From an uncultured Micromonospora sp. (GTDB lineage: Bacteria; Actinomycetota; Actinomycetes; Mycobacteriales; Micromonosporaceae): 24,106 bases of DNA. Within the stretch, counting starts at the first letter, position 1; each line of letters opens with the position of its first letter. Of this stretch, positions 14,500-21,927 are shown in pieces. The position numbers and the translations under genes are program-made. The notes beneath the pieces are model-generated. The model did not search any database. It was not told the origin of the DNA and was given only the letters and a program-made list of their open reading frames with translations. The stretch lies in contig CALGAM010000205.1 of assembly GCA_937951935.1 (NCBI GenBank), positions 1 through 24,106 of the forward strand. Reading direction: 5' to 3'.

Positions 14500-14703
14500 A
14501 AGCCCGTCGATTCTCTTGTACGTCCACACCGGCACGGCGGGGTGGGCCGCGCCGGGCAGGTGACATCCGCCCGCCCGGCGGCAGGCATCGGGAAAGGTCA
14601 CTCGACCGGCATCAGGCCACGGTCCGACAGGGATCGGCCCGACACGGACCGGTCCGGTCGTGGGCGGGATGTCGGCGTGCGGGGACGACCCGGGCCGCGC
14701 GGG

Positions 14704-15168
14704 TCAGCGCAGCGGAACCCAGTCGGTCGCCACCGCGTACCCCTCGGTCCGGGCCTGAAGGCGTACCGGTCCGGATGGCGGCGCGGCCAACGAGAAGAAA
14801 CCCATCTCGTCCACGGCCGTCTCCGCGTACGGACCGTCGACGCCGTGGGCGACGATCCGGCCGCGTCGGGCCGGGGAGAGCTGGCCGACGATGCCGGCGT
14901 CGGTCACCTCGATCTCGACGACGATCTCGCCGGCCCGGAAGGTCAGGGTCCGGGCGGAGCCGGCGGAGCGGGTGAGTCCGGCGGGTTCGACGTCACAGGC
15001 CGAGTCGAAGATCAGCTCGGCGATCGCCAGCTCGGCCTCCACGGTCCGCCAGCGCAGCGCCGCGTAGCCGGCGGCGAGGAGCTCCGCCATCGGCGGCTCC
15101 CCCTCCCGCAGCGCCGCACCCAGCTCGTGCAGCAGGGCGTCGTCATCGGTTGGCGGCCACGGCCCCAT
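14704..15168 (-). CDS. 154-aa hypothetical protein co-translated with an ECF sigma factor
   Basis: The start is ATG 15168, with GGAGG 8 nt upstream; GTG 15177 is in frame but leaves no spacing from that site. The N-terminal half (about 1-55) is acidic and helical (DDDALLHELGAALREGEPPM, ELLAAGYAALRWRTVEAELA). The C-terminal half is beta-rich, with RTLTFRAGEIVVEIEVTD, GIVGQLSPARRGRI and a segment GFFSLAAPPSGPVRLQART that resembles a carboxypeptidase-regulatory-like or transthyretin-like repeat. It has no signal peptide or membrane segment, so it is probably cytosolic. It overlaps the sigma gene by 26 bp. The helical N-terminus could contact the sigma factor, making it an anti-sigma or co-factor candidate. 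No family assignment is secure. Confidence 0.75.
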   Translation of the reverse strand: MGPWPPTDDDALLHELGAALREGEPPMAELLAAGYAALRWRTVEAELAIAELIFDSACDVEPAGLTRSAGSARTLTFRAGEIVVEIEVTDAGIVGQLSPARRGRIVAHGVDGPYAETAVDEMGFFSLAAPPSGPVRLQARTEGYAVATDWVPLR

Positions 15169-15865
15169 CCCGGTCACCTCCGCTCCCGTCGACGGCCCTG
15201 TGGTCCGGGCGAACGAACGGCGCGAGCGCGGGCGACTCGCGCAGCTTCCGCAGGCAGCGCGCCTGGGACGGACCGATGCTCCCGATCGGCATGCCGAGCC
15301 GCTCGGCGATCTCCCGGTAACTCAGCGGAGGGTCGGCGACGAGCAGGGAGAGCAGCTCGCGGCACCGGGTCGGAAGCTGGGCGAAGCCCGACCGCAGCGC
15401 CTGGCGGCGTTCCGCCCGCAGCAGGTCCTCGTCCGGTGCGGCGACGTCCGCGGACAGGAAGAGCCCGGGACGCGTCTCGACCGCCTCGTCGTGCGGATCG
15501 AAGGGGCGGGTACGCCGGCCGGCGCGCAACAGTCGGTAGCACTCGCGCCGGGTGGTGGTCATCAACCAGGCGGCCAGCGCCGCCGGCTCCCGTACCCGGC
15601 CGAGGTGTTCGACCAGACGCAGCCAGACGGTCTGGTTGACGTCCGCCGCGTCGACACGGTCGAGCCGGTGTGCCCGGATCACCGCCAGGACCAGCGGCGT
15701 GTAGCGGCGGACCAGTTCGGCCCAGGCATGCTCGTCGCCGCGGGTCGCGGCGGCGACGAGTTCGGCCACCGGCGACGCGGCGTGCCCTGCCGCCCGGGCA
15801 CGGCCGCCGGCGTCGTCCGGGCCGACGCCAGGCCCCTCGGCGGCGCCGCCGGGCCGCTCAGCCAA
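15143..15865 (-). CDS. ECF-type RNA polymerase sigma factor in the S8 protease operon
   Basis: 240 residues if started at TTG 15865, which overlaps the protease stop by 8 bp (TTGGCTGA) and follows GGGGTG. The first 30 residues are Gly/Ala-rich, and GTG in front of AELVAAATRGDEHAW (about residue 33) is an alternative start. Region 2 covers about 35-105 (DEHAWAELVRRYTPLVLAVI, DAADVNQTVWLRLVEHLG, ALAAWLMTTTRRECYRLLR). Region 4 covers about 165-215 (LPTRCRELLSLLVADPPLSY, REIAERLGMPIGSIGPSQAR). Such sigma factors with a region-4 motif GSIGP-x-RAR-C-L are widespread in actinobacteria. It is sandwiched, with overlaps on both sides, between an exported protease and a 154-aa protein, so all three are expected in fixed ratio. 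No transmembrane anti-sigma factor is encoded nearby. Confidence 0.9.
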   Translation of the reverse strand: MAERPGGAAEGPGVGPDDAGGRARAAGHAASPVAELVAAATRGDEHAWAELVRRYTPLVLAVIRAHRLDRVDAADVNQTVWLRLVEHLGRVREPAALAAWLMTTTRRECYRLLRAGRRTRPFDPHDEAVETRPGLFLSADVAAPDEDLLRAERRQALRSGFAQLPTRCRELLSLLVADPPLSYREIAERLGMPIGSIGPSQARCLRKLRESPALAPFVRPDHRAVDGSGGDRDGAVAANR

Positions 15866-17183
15866 CGAGCACCCCGTAGTCGGGATGCCAGCGGCCGGCG
15901 GAGAGCAGCACCGCCCGGGCCGCCTCGGCGTCCAGCATGGCGCTGGTCATCAGCGCGGCCAGCCGACCGGAGACGTACGCCGTGGCGAACGAGGTTCCGG
16001 CCCACGTGGCGAAGCCGGCGAACGACCGGGCCGGCTGGCCGGGCAGCAGCAGCCGACCGTCGACGTACGTGCTGGTGCGCTCGCCCACCGCGCAGGCGTC
16101 CACCCAGGGGCCGAAGCCGCTGTACGGCGCCGGCGCCAGGCCCGATTGCCCCCGGCTGACCGCGCTCACCGCCACGACGTCGGGGAATGCCGCCGGCCAG
16201 GAAGGGCGGCTGGTCCCGGCGTTGCCCGCCGCGGCCACCACGACGCTCCCCTTCGGTCGCGCGGCCAGCGCCTGCGCCAGCGGCAGGGGCGGCTGGTCGT
16301 CCTGGGTGTAACAACCCAGCGAGAGGTTGACCACCGACACCTCCGGGGCGAGGGCCGCCAGGGCCTGCACCAGCATCTCCTCGTCACCGAGGCCGGTGGG
16401 CGTCAGCGCCGGCTCGGGGTCGAGCCACACCCCGGGAGCCGCCTGCCGGACCACGCCGGCGACGAAGGTGCCGTGCCCACCCTGCAGGGCGAGCACGTCG
16501 GCGGAGAGGTAGAGCGGATCCTCGTCGTCGGGCTGCGGTAGGTAGCTGCCGCCCAACCACTGCGGGTGGCGGGTGGCGGCGAGCCCCCAGATCCCGGTGT
16601 CGCAGATTCCGACCGTCACCCCGGCGCCCTCACCGGCCCGGGCCGGGTCCGGCGGCGCCAGCCCGGCGGCGACCTGCGGCGCACTCTCCGGATTGCCCAT
16701 GATGTTGCCGAATCCGACCACCACGTGGTGCGGCTGCACCCGGGGGACCGGCTGGCCCGGCCACTGCTGCGGACTGCGCAGCGCCGAGACCACCGCCGGC
16801 ACGTCGGTCTCGCGGTCGAAGCGCAGCCGGGTGACGCCGGCGAACTCGCCGGCCGGGACGACCTGGTGGCCCTGCTCCCGCAGCCGGGCGAGCACCCGGG
16901 CGGTGTCCTGGTGCGCCACCAGGAGCTGTCGCGGGCGGTAGAGGAACTCCCGACCCGGTGCGGTGTACTGCCGGACGTTCTGGTCGGCCGCCACCGCCTG
17001 CCGGAACGCCTCCTGGTACGCCTCGTCGGCGCGCTCGGCCGCGGCCGGGGACGGCCACAGCCCGGCGCCGACCGGGGCCGCGGCGGCCAGCGCGGACCAC
17101 GCCAGAAGGCGGCGACGGGACAGCCTGCCATCCCAGCCGGAGGGCTCGGGACGGGGGGCGACGGGACGGTCAGGCGATGGCAC
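15858..17183 (-). CDS. Tat-exported S8 (subtilisin-like) serine protease
   Basis: 441 residues from GTG 17183, with GGAGG 4 nt upstream. The N-terminus carries a twin-arginine signal: S22-R23-R24-R25-L26-L27 followed by a hydrophobic Ala-rich segment ending near AAAE (48-51). A propeptide-like region (about 55-175) includes YRPRQLLVAHQD. The subtilase triad is complete: D195 (ICDTGIWG), H237 (GGHGTFVAG) and S398 (AGTSFATAYVSG), with oxyanion N321 (AAAGNAGTS). It should fold in the cytosol and act outside the membrane. It lacks the C-terminal membrane anchor of type VII mycosins and no ESX genes are nearby. It is the first gene of an operon with an ECF sigma factor and a 154-aa protein, divergent from a TPR-CHAT gene. 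Substrate unknown. Confidence 0.94.
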   Translation of the reverse strand: MPSPDRPVAPRPEPSGWDGRLSRRRLLAWSALAAAAPVGAGLWPSPAAAERADEAYQEAFRQAVAADQNVRQYTAPGREFLYRPRQLLVAHQDTARVLARLREQGHQVVPAGEFAGVTRLRFDRETDVPAVVSALRSPQQWPGQPVPRVQPHHVVVGFGNIMGNPESAPQVAAGLAPPDPARAGEGAGVTVGICDTGIWGLAATRHPQWLGGSYLPQPDDEDPLYLSADVLALQGGHGTFVAGVVRQAAPGVWLDPEPALTPTGLGDEEMLVQALAALAPEVSVVNLSLGCYTQDDQPPLPLAQALAARPKGSVVVAAAGNAGTSRPSWPAAFPDVVAVSAVSRGQSGLAPAPYSGFGPWVDACAVGERTSTYVDGRLLLPGQPARSFAGFATWAGTSFATAYVSGRLAALMTSAMLDAEAARAVLLSAGRWHPDYGVLVG

Positions 17184-17237
17184 CGGTCCTCCAGGAGGTC
17201 GGGCGACCAGCAGACGGGGCGATGGACGCCGTGCGGG

Positions 17238-17264
17238 GCCGGGAACCCCGGCACCGGCCGGTGC
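17238..17264 (-). promoter_or_regulatory. Inverted repeats in the 5' leader of the S8 operon
   Basis: GCCGGG-AAC-CCCGGC (17238-17252) can form a 6-bp hairpin; it is joined to a perfect 14-bp palindrome GCACCGGCCGGTGC (17251-17264). Both lie between the proposed transcription start and the protease start. They may be RNA structure or an operator. Confidence 0.4.
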
Positions 17265-17322
17265 GGAATCGACGCACCCGGTTGACCCGCCCGCTGGTCA
17301 TGGGAGCAATCTCGGTGGCGCG

Positions 17323-17350
17323 ATTCTTTCCTACCATAGGGAATTGTCAA
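17323..17350 (-). promoter_or_regulatory. Putative promoter of the S8-sigma operon
   Basis: On the - strand a perfect -35 TTGACA (17350-17345), a 16-nt spacer and AAGAAT (17328-17323). Transcription would start near 17316, giving a leader of about 130 nt. It looks like a housekeeping promoter, not one of the ECF type. Confidence 0.5.
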
Positions 17351-17416
17351 TGCCAAACATCCTGTGATCCTGATCTGGGAAGGCAATTTCCACGGTCGGT
17401 CAGGATTGGGGCGATA

Positions 17417-17445
17417 TTGACCGGTGGCCATTCGTCGGTGATTCT
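17417..17445 (+). promoter_or_regulatory. Promoter of the TPR-CHAT gene, probably leaderless
   Basis: TTGACC (17417-17422), a 17-nt spacer and GATTCT (17440-17445). The start codon ATG 17453 is 7 nt beyond the -10, where transcription should begin, and no ribosome site precedes it. This supports a leaderless mRNA and fixes the start codon. Confidence 0.65.
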
Positions 17446-17452
17446 GTCTGAC

Positions 17453-20062
17453 ATGGGCGACAGTGCGGGCGGCTCGATCGTCCCCACCGCCCAGGCCGCC
17501 CTGGACTCGGTGCAGCGCTACCCCCGGGAGGCGATCGCCGTCGCCCGACGGGTGCTCGCCACCAGCACGGACGCGGACGAGCGGTCCACCGCCGAGCGTG
17601 CCATCGGGCTGGCCCTGCGGGAGCTCAACGATTTCGCGGGGGCGCTACGGCACCTGCGCCGGGCGCTCCGGGCCGCCGGCTCACCCCGGGTGGCGGCCCT
17701 GGCCCGGATGAGCCTCGGCTACGTGCTCGCCAACCTCGGCCGGACCTCCGCCGCGCTGGCCGCGGTCACCGCCGCCCTGCCCCGGCTCTCCGGCGCCGAC
17801 GCGGGACGGGCCCGGATGCAGCGCGGGGTGGTGCTGCACTACCGGGGTCAGTTCGAGGAGGCGGCCCGGGACTACACGATCGCCATCGAGATCGCCCAGC
17901 GCGAGGGTGACCTCCTGCTGGAGGCGCGGGCCCGGAACAACCGAGGGCTGCTGCACGCGCACCGGGGCGGGTCGGGAGCCGACGACGACCTTCAGCGGGC
18001 CGCCGCCATCTTCGCGCGGCTCGGTCTGGACCTGGCCGCCGCCGACGTCCGCTGGAACATCGGCATCGCCGCCGGTCACGGTGGCGACGTGCCGGGGGCC
18101 CTGCGACTGTTCGCCGCGGTCGCCGAGGAGTACGCCCGGCTCGACGTGCCCCGGCCGGCCCTGCTGCTCGACCGGATCGAACTGCTGCTGTCGGTGCCGC
18201 TGGTGGAGGAGGCGGTCGAGGTGGCCGCCACCGCCGTCCGGGAGCTGCGTCGCCGGGGCATGGCCTCGGATCTCGCCGAGGCCCTGCTGGCCCGGGCCCG
18301 GGCGGCCCTGCTCGCCGGCGACCTGGCGACCGCCGCCGAGGCGGCGGCCCAGGCCCGGGCCCGGTTCCGCCGCCAGGGCCGCGGCACCTGGGCCGCCTTC
18401 GCCCGCCACGTCGAGCTGCGCGCGGCGGTACGCCGGGGCACCCGTTCCCCGACGCTGCTCGCCGCGCTGATCCGGACCGCCGACCAACTCGACGCGGCCG
18501 GCTGGCCGGACCCGGCGCTGACCAGCCGGATCGAGGCGGCCCGGCTCGCCGTCGAGCTGGGCCGTACCGCCCGGGCCGCCGCGCTGCTGGCGGTCGCCGC
18601 CCGGGCCCGGCACCGGGGCACCGCCTCCCGGCGAGCCCAGGGCTGGTACGCCCTCGCGCTGGCCCGACGACTGGCCGGCGACGACCGGGGCGGCGCGCGG
18701 GCGCTACGCCGGGGCCTGGCGGTACTGGACGGCTACCGGGCCGCGCTCGGTGCCACGGAGCTGCGGGCGCACAGCGGCGCGCACGGCCAGGAGTTGGCGG
18801 CCGAGGGGCTGGACATCGCGATCCGGGCCGGCACCCCGGCCCGGGTGTTGGCCTGGGCCGAACGGTGGCGGGCCAACGCCCTGCGCATCCGCGCCGTGCT
18901 GCCGCCGCAGGATCCGGAGCTGGCCGCGGCCCTCGCCGAACTGCGCATGGTCAGCAGCGCCCTCGAGGAGGCACTCCTGGCCGGGCGTCCGGTACACACG
19001 CTGCGCCGCCGCCAGGCGGGGCTGGAGCAGCGGATCCGGGAACTCGCCCGAGGGGTCCCGGGGCACGGCACCCTGGTCGCGCCGCCGAGCGTGCGCCTGC
19101 TGGCCGAGCAGCTCGGGTCGACCGTCCTGATGGAACTCGTCGCCCACCGGGGGCGACTCCACGCGGTCCTGGTCCGGGACGGGCGGGCGACCCGACACGA
19201 CCTCGGCCCGCTCGCCGAGGCACTGCACGCGGCCCGGCTGCACCGGTTCGGCCTGCGCCGGCTGGTGGTCACCGGTGACTCCCCGGCGGCCCGCGCCGGC
19301 GTCCGCCACGCCGCGGCGGCCCTGGACCGGCAGCTGTTCGGCCCGCTGCGGTCCAGGCTGGGCGACCGGCCCCTGGTCGTCGTACCGATCGGGGCGCTGC
19401 ACGCCGTCGCCTGGGCGGGCCTGCCGGCCTGCGCCGACCGGCCGGTCACCGTGGCGCCCTCGGCCACGGCCTGGCTGCACGCGGCCCGGCGTACCGCCCC
19501 GGACGGGCCGCCGGTGCTGGCCGCCGGGCCGCGGCTGCCCGCGGCCGAGACCGAGGTGCGGCTGCTCAACGAGGTACTGCCGGACGCCAAACTGCTCCTC
19601 GGCGCGAACGCCACCGCCGACGCGGTCACCGCGGCGCTGGACGGGGCGCGGTTGGCGCACGTCGCGGCGCACGGGACGTTCCGGGCGGACAACCCGCTCT
19701 TCTCCACGCTGGAGCTGGCCGACGGGCCGCTGACCGCGTACGAGTGGGAGCGGCTGTCCCGCCCGCCCGGCTGCGTGGTGCTCTCGGCGTGCGACTCCGG
19801 CCTGTCCGGGGTGCGGCCGGGAGACGAGGTCATGGGTTTCACCGCCGTGCTGCTCGCCGCCGGAGCCCGCAGCCTGGTCGCCACCGTGCTGCCGGTGCCG
19901 GCGGAGCTGACCACCGACCTCATGCTCGACCTGCACCGGAGGATGGCCGAGGGCGTCCCGCCGGCGGTCGCGCTCGCCGCCGCACGGCAGCGGCTCGTCG
20001 CGGGCGGGGGCGGGGCCGCCGAGGCCACGGCGGCGGCCTTCGTCTGCTTCGGCGCGGGCTGA
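17453..20062 (+). CDS. TPR-CHAT protein (caspase-like peptidase with TPR sensor region)
   Basis: 869 residues from ATG 17453; the frame is open some 500 bp upstream, but that part antisense-overlaps the S8 gene and a promoter points to this ATG. Residues 1 to about 480 are Ala/Arg/Leu-rich helical repeats of TPR type (for example AARDYTIAIEIAQREGD and AEAAAQARARFRRQGRGTWA). The C-terminal third (about 570-869) is a CHAT domain, clan CD like caspases: strand LVVVPIGALHAVAWAGLP, catalytic His740 in HVAAHGTF, catalytic Cys780 in VVLSACDSG, then GDEVMGFTAVLLAAGARSLV. Both catalytic residues are present, so peptidase activity is plausible. There is no signal peptide, so it acts in the cytosol. CHAT proteins occur in toxin, defence and signalling systems. 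Here it faces an S8 protease-sigma-154aa operon across a 269-bp divergent promoter region. Confidence 0.93.
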   Translation: MGDSAGGSIVPTAQAALDSVQRYPREAIAVARRVLATSTDADERSTAERAIGLALRELNDFAGALRHLRRALRAAGSPRVAALARMSLGYVLANLGRTSAALAAVTAALPRLSGADAGRARMQRGVVLHYRGQFEEAARDYTIAIEIAQREGDLLLEARARNNRGLLHAHRGGSGADDDLQRAAAIFARLGLDLAAADVRWNIGIAAGHGGDVPGALRLFAAVAEEYARLDVPRPALLLDRIELLLSVPLVEEAVEVAATAVRELRRRGMASDLAEALLARARAALLAGDLATAAEAAAQARARFRRQGRGTWAAFARHVELRAAVRRGTRSPTLLAALIRTADQLDAAGWPDPALTSRIEAARLAVELGRTARAAALLAVAARARHRGTASRRAQGWYALALARRLAGDDRGGARALRRGLAVLDGYRAALGATELRAHSGAHGQELAAEGLDIAIRAGTPARVLAWAERWRANALRIRAVLPPQDPELAAALAELRMVSSALEEALLAGRPVHTLRRRQAGLEQRIRELARGVPGHGTLVAPPSVRLLAEQLGSTVLMELVAHRGRLHAVLVRDGRATRHDLGPLAEALHAARLHRFGLRRLVVTGDSPAARAGVRHAAAALDRQLFGPLRSRLGDRPLVVVPIGALHAVAWAGLPACADRPVTVAPSATAWLHAARRTAPDGPPVLAAGPRLPAAETEVRLLNEVLPDAKLLLGANATADAVTAALDGARLAHVAAHGTFRADNPLFSTLELADGPLTAYEWERLSRPPGCVVLSACDSGLSGVRPGDEVMGFTAVLLAAGARSLVATVLPVPAELTTDLMLDLHRRMAEGVPPAVALAAARQRLVAGGGGAAEATAAAFVCFGAG

Positions 20063-20081
20063 CCGGCGGCTCGGGCGGGGA

Positions 20082-20101
20082 GAGGGGCGCCCGGCGCCCT
20101 C
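20082..20101. terminator. Hairpin between convergent CHAT and zur genes
   Basis: GGGCGC (20085-20090), loop CCG, GCGCCC (20094-20099), extendable by GA/TC with one bulged G to 8 bp. It lies in the 42-bp gap between two convergent stops and could end transcription from both sides. No U-run follows. Confidence 0.55.
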
Positions 20102-20104
20102 GTC

Positions 20105-20512
20105 TCAGCGGCTGCTGCAGTCGGGGCAGGTGCCGAAGATCTCCAGGGTGTGGCTGACGTTCTGGAAGCCGTGCTTGGCGGCGACGCGCTCGGCCCAGCT
20201 CTCCACCGCGGGCCCCTCCACCTCGACGGTCCGGCCGCAGGCCCGGCACACCAGGTGGTGGTGGTGCCCCTCGCTGCACCGGCGGTAGAGGTGCTCGCCG
20301 CCCGGCGGGCGCATCACGTCGATCTCGCCCGCGTCGGCGAGCCCCTGCAGCGTGCGGTAGACGGTGGTCAGGCCGACCCGCTCACCCCGGCTGCGCAACA
20401 TGGCGTACAGGTCCTGGGCGCTGTGGAAGCCCTCGACCTCGGCCAGCAGCGCGCTGACCGCACTGCGTTGCCGGGTGTTGCGGATCGAGGCGCGGCCTGC
20501 TGCCGTCGTCAT
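20105..20512 (-). CDS. zur: Zinc uptake regulator Zur (Fur family)
   Basis: 135 residues from ATG 20512, with GGGAGGGCGAG directly upstream; the longer open frame is rejected. The winged-helix N-terminal domain contains TRQRSAVSALLAEVEGFHSA and LTTVYRTLQGLADAGEID. The dimerisation domain has the His-rich metal-binding segment CSEGHHHHLVCRAC and the structural zinc site C89-x2-C92 with C129-x2-C132. With zinc bound, Zur represses uptake genes by binding a 7-1-7 inverted repeat; such a box lies in front of znuA. The neighbourhood (smtB-zur beside znu genes, recO/uppS on the other side) matches FurB/Zur of mycobacteria and Zur of streptomycetes. The gene follows smtB after 106 bp on the same strand. 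Confidence 0.95.
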   Translation of the reverse strand: MTTAAGRASIRNTRQRSAVSALLAEVEGFHSAQDLYAMLRSRGERVGLTTVYRTLQGLADAGEIDVMRPPGGEHLYRRCSEGHHHHLVCRACGRTVEVEGPAVESWAERVAAKHGFQNVSHTLEIFGTCPDCSSR

Positions 20513-20618
20513 CTCGCCCTCCCACTGCGCCGGACCGTGTGTCTCCCCGGGGCCGTCGCCACGGGCCGCGCCGTCGTACGCGACCGCGCGGCGTGCGACT
20601 CCGGCTCGTTCCGCACCC

Positions 20619-20918
20619 TCACGAGGCCTCCCCGGAGTGGCTGACCGCGTCCGCCACGATATGCGCGACGTGCTCGTCCACCAAGGAGTACGCGATTTCC
20701 CGGCCGCGTCGCGATCCGCGTACCACCCCGGCGCCGCGCAGCACCCGCAGGTGCTGGGAGACCAGGGGCTGCGGCGCGCCGAGCTGCTCGACCAGTTCGT
20801 GGACGCAGCGCTCCCCGTTGGCCAGCTCGCTGACGATGGCGAGCCGGATCGGAGCGGACAGGGCACGAAGCAGCTCTCCGGCGCCGGCGTAGGCCTCGTA
20901 GGCGTTCGTGCTCGTCAC
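20619..20918 (-). CDS. smtB: ArsR/SmtB-family zinc-sensing repressor
   Basis: The start is taken at GTG 20918, 19 bp after the znuB stop, giving 99 residues; an in-frame start at 20978 would overlap znuB by 41 bp and is less likely. The winged helix-turn-helix is clear: LLRALSAPIRLAIVSELANG, VHELVEQLGAPQPLVSQHLR, VLRGAGVVRGSRRGREIAYS. The C-terminal alpha-5 helix has the full zinc-sensor pattern D81-x-H83-x10-H94-x2-E97, as in SmtB/CzrA-type proteins, which leave DNA when zinc binds. In M. tuberculosis smtB precedes zur in one operon and controls it. Here it is embedded in the znu-zur cluster, so both low-zinc and high-zinc sensors are made together. I could not identify its operator. Confidence 0.92.
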   Translation of the reverse strand: MTSTNAYEAYAGAGELLRALSAPIRLAIVSELANGERCVHELVEQLGAPQPLVSQHLRVLRGAGVVRGSRRGREIAYSLVDEHVAHIVADAVSHSGEAS

Positions 20919-20937
20919 CCCGTAACGGTAACCAATG

Positions 20938-21879
20938 TTATCGGGGCGCCGTCGCACGGTCGGATCCGCCAAGGTCAACCGCTGGTGCGGTGGCGGCCGG
21001 CGCCGACTCGAGCACCACGTCGCACGGCTCGACGGCCGGAGCCGGCCCGGACGGTGCCGCCCGTCGCCGGCCCAGCGCCCGCCGTACCGCGGTCCCGGCC
21101 GCCACGACGAGGAAGATCCCGATCGCCAGGATCACGATGGTCGCCCCGAGCGCGGTGTTGGCGGTCCCGGCGAGCCACACCCCGGCACCGGCGGCGACCA
21201 GCCCGAGCCCCATCGCGGTCAGCATGGTCGCGAGGAAGCCCCGGGACACGAGCTGCGCGGTGGCGACCGGCACCACCATCAGGGCACTGACCAGCAGCAG
21301 CCCGACCGCCCGCATCGAGATGGTCACGGTCACCGCCGTGGTCACCGCGAGCAGGAGGTTGAGCCGGCGTACCGGCAGACCGGAGACCCGGGCGTACTCC
21401 TCGTCGTGCGAGATGGCGAACAACGCCGGGCGCAGCACGAGCATGGCGGCGAGGACCAGCACCGCCAGCACCACGATCACCGCCAGGTCCTGCGGCGACG
21501 TGGTGGTCAGCGACCCGAAGAGGTACGCCATCAGGTTGGCGTTGCTGCGGCTGCCGGAGAGCCCGACCAGCATCACCCCGCCGGCGATGCCGCCGTAGAA
21601 CATCAGTGCCAGCGCGACGTCCCCGGACGTGCGGCCGCGTTCCCGGAGCAGCTCGATGGCGATCGCCGCGACCGCCGACACCAGCACCGCCATCAGCACC
21701 GGGGAGCGGTCGAGCAGCAGCCCGACGCCGACCCCGGTCAGCGCGACGTGCCCCACCCCGTCGCCGATCAGCGACATCCGGCGCTGCACCAGGTAGATGC
21801 CGAGCGCCGGGGCGGTGAGCCCGATCACGAGCGCCCCGACCAGAGCGCGGATCATGAAGTCGTACTGGAACAGGCTCAT
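20938..21879 (-). CDS. znuB: Zinc ABC transporter permease ZnuB
   Basis: 313 residues from ATG 21879, which follows the strong site GAGGAGGTGGC. About eight or nine membrane helices are visible, with ABC-3 family landmarks: GLTAPALGIYLVQRRMSLIG, DGVGHVALTGVGVGLLL, FGSLTTTSPQDL, ISHDEEYARVSGLPVRRLNL and GLLLVSALMVVPVATAQL. The last 55 residues after the final helix are an Arg/Pro/Ala-rich cytosolic tail of no known role. It forms the membrane channel for zinc (or manganese) import with ZnuC and ZnuA. The gene lies 48 bp after znuC and just before smtB. Zinc is preferred to manganese because of the Zur box and the two zinc regulators in the cluster. Confidence 0.94.
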   Translation of the reverse strand: MSLFQYDFMIRALVGALVIGLTAPALGIYLVQRRMSLIGDGVGHVALTGVGVGLLLDRSPVLMAVLVSAVAAIAIELLRERGRTSGDVALALMFYGGIAGGVMLVGLSGSRSNANLMAYLFGSLTTTSPQDLAVIVVLAVLVLAAMLVLRPALFAISHDEEYARVSGLPVRRLNLLLAVTTAVTVTISMRAVGLLLVSALMVVPVATAQLVSRGFLATMLTAMGLGLVAAGAGVWLAGTANTALGATIVILAIGIFLVVAAGTAVRRALGRRRAAPSGPAPAVEPCDVVLESAPAATAPAVDLGGSDRATAPR

Positions 21880-21927
21880 GCCACCTCCTCGCTCCACCTG
21901 GTCACACCGGGTGTCCCGTCCGTCGGG

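Larger units (their letters stand above)
14289..14703 (-). other. Intergenic region with an intrinsic terminator and probable promoter
   Basis: 415 bp between two - strand genes. From 14704 downward it holds a 12-bp palindrome CGGACCGGTCCG (14645-14656), an intrinsic terminator (14472-14499), a lower-GC stretch (about 14370-14520) and the palindrome CATACTGTATG (14359-14369). The promoter of the secreted-protein gene should lie between 14300 and 14470; I cannot fix a convincing -35/-10 pair. Open frames here are AT-rich and do not look coding. Confidence 0.6.

Noticed and set aside
14285..14566. 93-codon - strand frame just upstream of the secreted protein
   Set aside because: No ribosome site, codon use unlike real genes here, and it contains the intrinsic terminator region.
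14367..14975. Cys-containing + strand frame (MAVTGNNEDCDLFDCRSC...)
   Set aside because: Runs antisense into the 154-aa gene, has no ribosome site, and its first part covers the terminator and AT-rich spacer.
15858..17183. S8 protease as a type VII secretion mycosin (MycP)
   Set aside because: No C-terminal membrane helix, a Tat rather than Sec signal, and no ESX genes in the window.
14704..20062. A type III-E CRISPR (Craspase) locus
   Set aside because: A TPR-CHAT and a sigma factor are present, but there is no repeat array, no gRAMP/Cas gene and no recognisable Csx30/Csx31; only the analogy is kept.
20919..20945. TAAC...GTTA inverted repeat at the znuB-smtB junction as an SmtB operator
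   Set aside because: Arms of only 4 bp, including the znuB stop codon; does not match known SmtB 12-2-12 sites.
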